A stretch of 23,101 nt of DNA from a virus. The notes under the pieces were generated by a model, which worked only from the letters and a program-made list of their open reading frames with translations, was not told the DNA's origin and searched no databases. A program made the position numbers and the translations under genes. This document shows positions 22,392 to 23,101 of this stretch, piece by piece. The stretch spans positions 1 to 23,101 of the IMG/VR virus record IMGVR_UViG_3300044798_000377; one strand, 5' to 3'. The stretch's first letter is position 1. Each line of letters begins with the position of its first letter.

Positions 22392-22940
22392 GAGTTTGGA
22401 CACCTCCTGTGTGGGAACCCGGATCACGATAAACGGTGGTTTGCACGATGCAAAGACCTCTATCCTTCCTTCTTAAATACATTTGATGTAGGTAATATAA
22501 ACGTTGGTAATATTGCTGGGAATGTGGGAAACATAACGGGGGTACAGAATTTGCTCACGGATTACCACTTACTTCAAAGCTATAGGAAGTTTTCACAACG
22601 CATTTTGGCCACTGAAGGTCAATGGGAGATTGGTGGGGACCAGAAAATACGCCTTTACCCAGTTCCTAGGGGAGCATTTCCTGTCGTTGTACAATACCTT
22701 CCTGTTGTTTCTCGTTTTAAAACTCCTGAGGCTGCAGAAATAGCAAAGAGAATGCTTGTAGCCGAATGTAAGATTATGCTTGGAAATATTCGAAGTAAAT
22801 TTTCTTCGTTGCCGACACCTGATGGTGGATCATTAACCATGAATGGTAATGAGCTTCGGACCGAAGGCAACGAAGAAAAGAAACAATGTATCTTAGATGC
22901 CATCAGTTATGGAAAGCCCTTGCCAATAATATTATGGTGA
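22278..22940 (+). CDS. HExxH metallopeptidase-like domain fused to the C-terminal half of a structural protein
   Basis: The ORF has 220 residues. Residues 1-67 look like a small zinc metallopeptidase domain: a strand (GTIYLSSDLS), a helix with the HExxH motif (FFHEFGHLLCG, His and Glu present), then HDKRWFARCKDLY, which could supply a third ligand. From about residue 73 the sequence changes to NINVGNIAGNVGNITGVQNL, then LTDYHLLQSYRKFSQRILATEG, KIRLYPVPRGAFPVVVQYLP, and a helical end. This second part looks like the missing partner of the extein at 19078. The ATG at 22278 has no SD and the domain's natural start seems to be at 21593, so expression is uncertain. The fusion point lies near YPSFLNTFDVGN. 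Confidence 0.65.
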   Translation: MKIVLLPLHIHGAADLSDGTIYLSSDLSFLGLINSFFHEFGHLLCGNPDHDKRWFARCKDLYPSFLNTFDVGNINVGNIAGNVGNITGVQNLLTDYHLLQSYRKFSQRILATEGQWEIGGDQKIRLYPVPRGAFPVVVQYLPVVSRFKTPEAAEIAKRMLVAECKIMLGNIRSKFSSLPTPDGGSLTMNGNELRTEGNEEKKQCILDAISYGKPLPIILW

Positions 22941-22997
22941 GTTAGTTTATAGATTGGATATAGGCTTTCTTTTTAATGTTTCAATAGTAAATAAAGC

Positions 22998-23101
22998 ATG
23001 ATAACAGCACAAGAAATTCAAGAGAACTACATTGATCAAAACAAGACACAAGGAGTGATGTGTAATGAGTTTAAATTGACTAAAAAGGTTTTTGTTAATC
23101 T
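22998..23101 (+). CDS. 5' end of an unidentified gene (runs off the window)
   Basis: The frame from ATG 22998 (MITAQEIQENYIDQNK...) stays open to the last base, giving at least 34 residues. It is polar and helical, too short to identify. No strong SD precedes this ATG; the 57 bases after the previous stop are very AT-rich and may hold a promoter. A later in-frame ATG (23058) lies right behind AAGGAG but too close for a normal start. Confidence 0.4.
   Translation, partial: MITAQEIQENYIDQNKTQGVMCNEFKLTKKVFVN

Noticed and set aside
22278-22480. Residues 1-67 of the 22278 ORF as the missing C-terminal intein half
   Set aside because: There is no block F pattern and no His-Asn before a Cys/Ser/Thr. 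The Asn-Thr in SFLNTF lacks the preceding His, and the mini-intein at 19372 already has its own C-terminal block.
19372-22500. A group I or II intron as the cause of the broken structural gene
   Set aside because: The break follows clear intein motifs, and I saw no intron core or secondary-structure landmarks; an intein explains the left junction better.
1-23101. tRNA genes, rRNA or CRISPR arrays
   Set aside because: No cloverleaf-like sequence with a CCA-type end, rRNA segment, or regularly spaced repeat was noticed by eye; a tRNAscan run would be needed to exclude tRNAs fully.

Overview
The window is a stretch of genome from a tailed phage with a contractile tail (myovirus type), or a prophage of that type. 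The main evidence is a T4-like baseplate module: a gp53-like wedge protein, a gp5/VgrG-like central spike with an OB domain and beta-helix, a gp25-like wedge protein and a gp6/J-like wedge protein, together with a late-control-D/gp27-like hub and a 1281-residue tape measure protein. Genes are tightly packed, often with start/stop overlaps and Shine-Dalgarno (SD) sites. Most of the DNA is AT-rich with local GC-richer patches. Host and exact phage group cannot be read from the sequence.

Layout. 1-928: 3' part of a TOPRIM (DnaG-like) primase. 786-1587: two overlapping minus-strand small genes. 1614-14188: tail and baseplate module on the plus strand (hub, tape measure, tail protein, gp53-like, spike, a 50-residue membrane protein, two unknown proteins, gp25-like, gp6-like), broken only by one minus-strand 61-residue ORF. 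14227-16293: small accessory genes, including a NYN-fold protein with altered active-site residues. 16309-16335: strong hairpin. 16358-17521: freestanding LAGLIDADG homing endonuclease. 17418-18439: two unknown, probably structural, genes. 18493-18983: minus-strand pair of small genes, one apparently frameshifted.

The most unusual part is 19042-22940. It looks like one phage structural gene broken in two. The N-terminal half carries a complete mini-intein whose last Asn codon is replaced by a stop. The matching C-terminal half lies about 2.7 kb further on and is fused in frame behind an HExxH metallopeptidase-like domain. Between the halves are a PD-(D/E)xK nuclease-like ORF lacking the expected Asp, a GC-rich minus-strand membrane/coiled-coil gene, a small ORF, and a fragment that looks like the 5' end of the metallopeptidase gene. 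That gene seems to have been cut by a ~616-bp insertion carrying a minus-strand array of helix-turn-helix units (a homing-endonuclease remnant).

The tail genes probably act together as one late operon building baseplate, tube and spike. The minus-strand islands, the two homing-type elements, the intein and a 226-residue gene bounded by 21-bp direct repeats show repeated insertion of selfish or accessory DNA into that operon. All functional calls come from reading motifs by eye; no database search was run.
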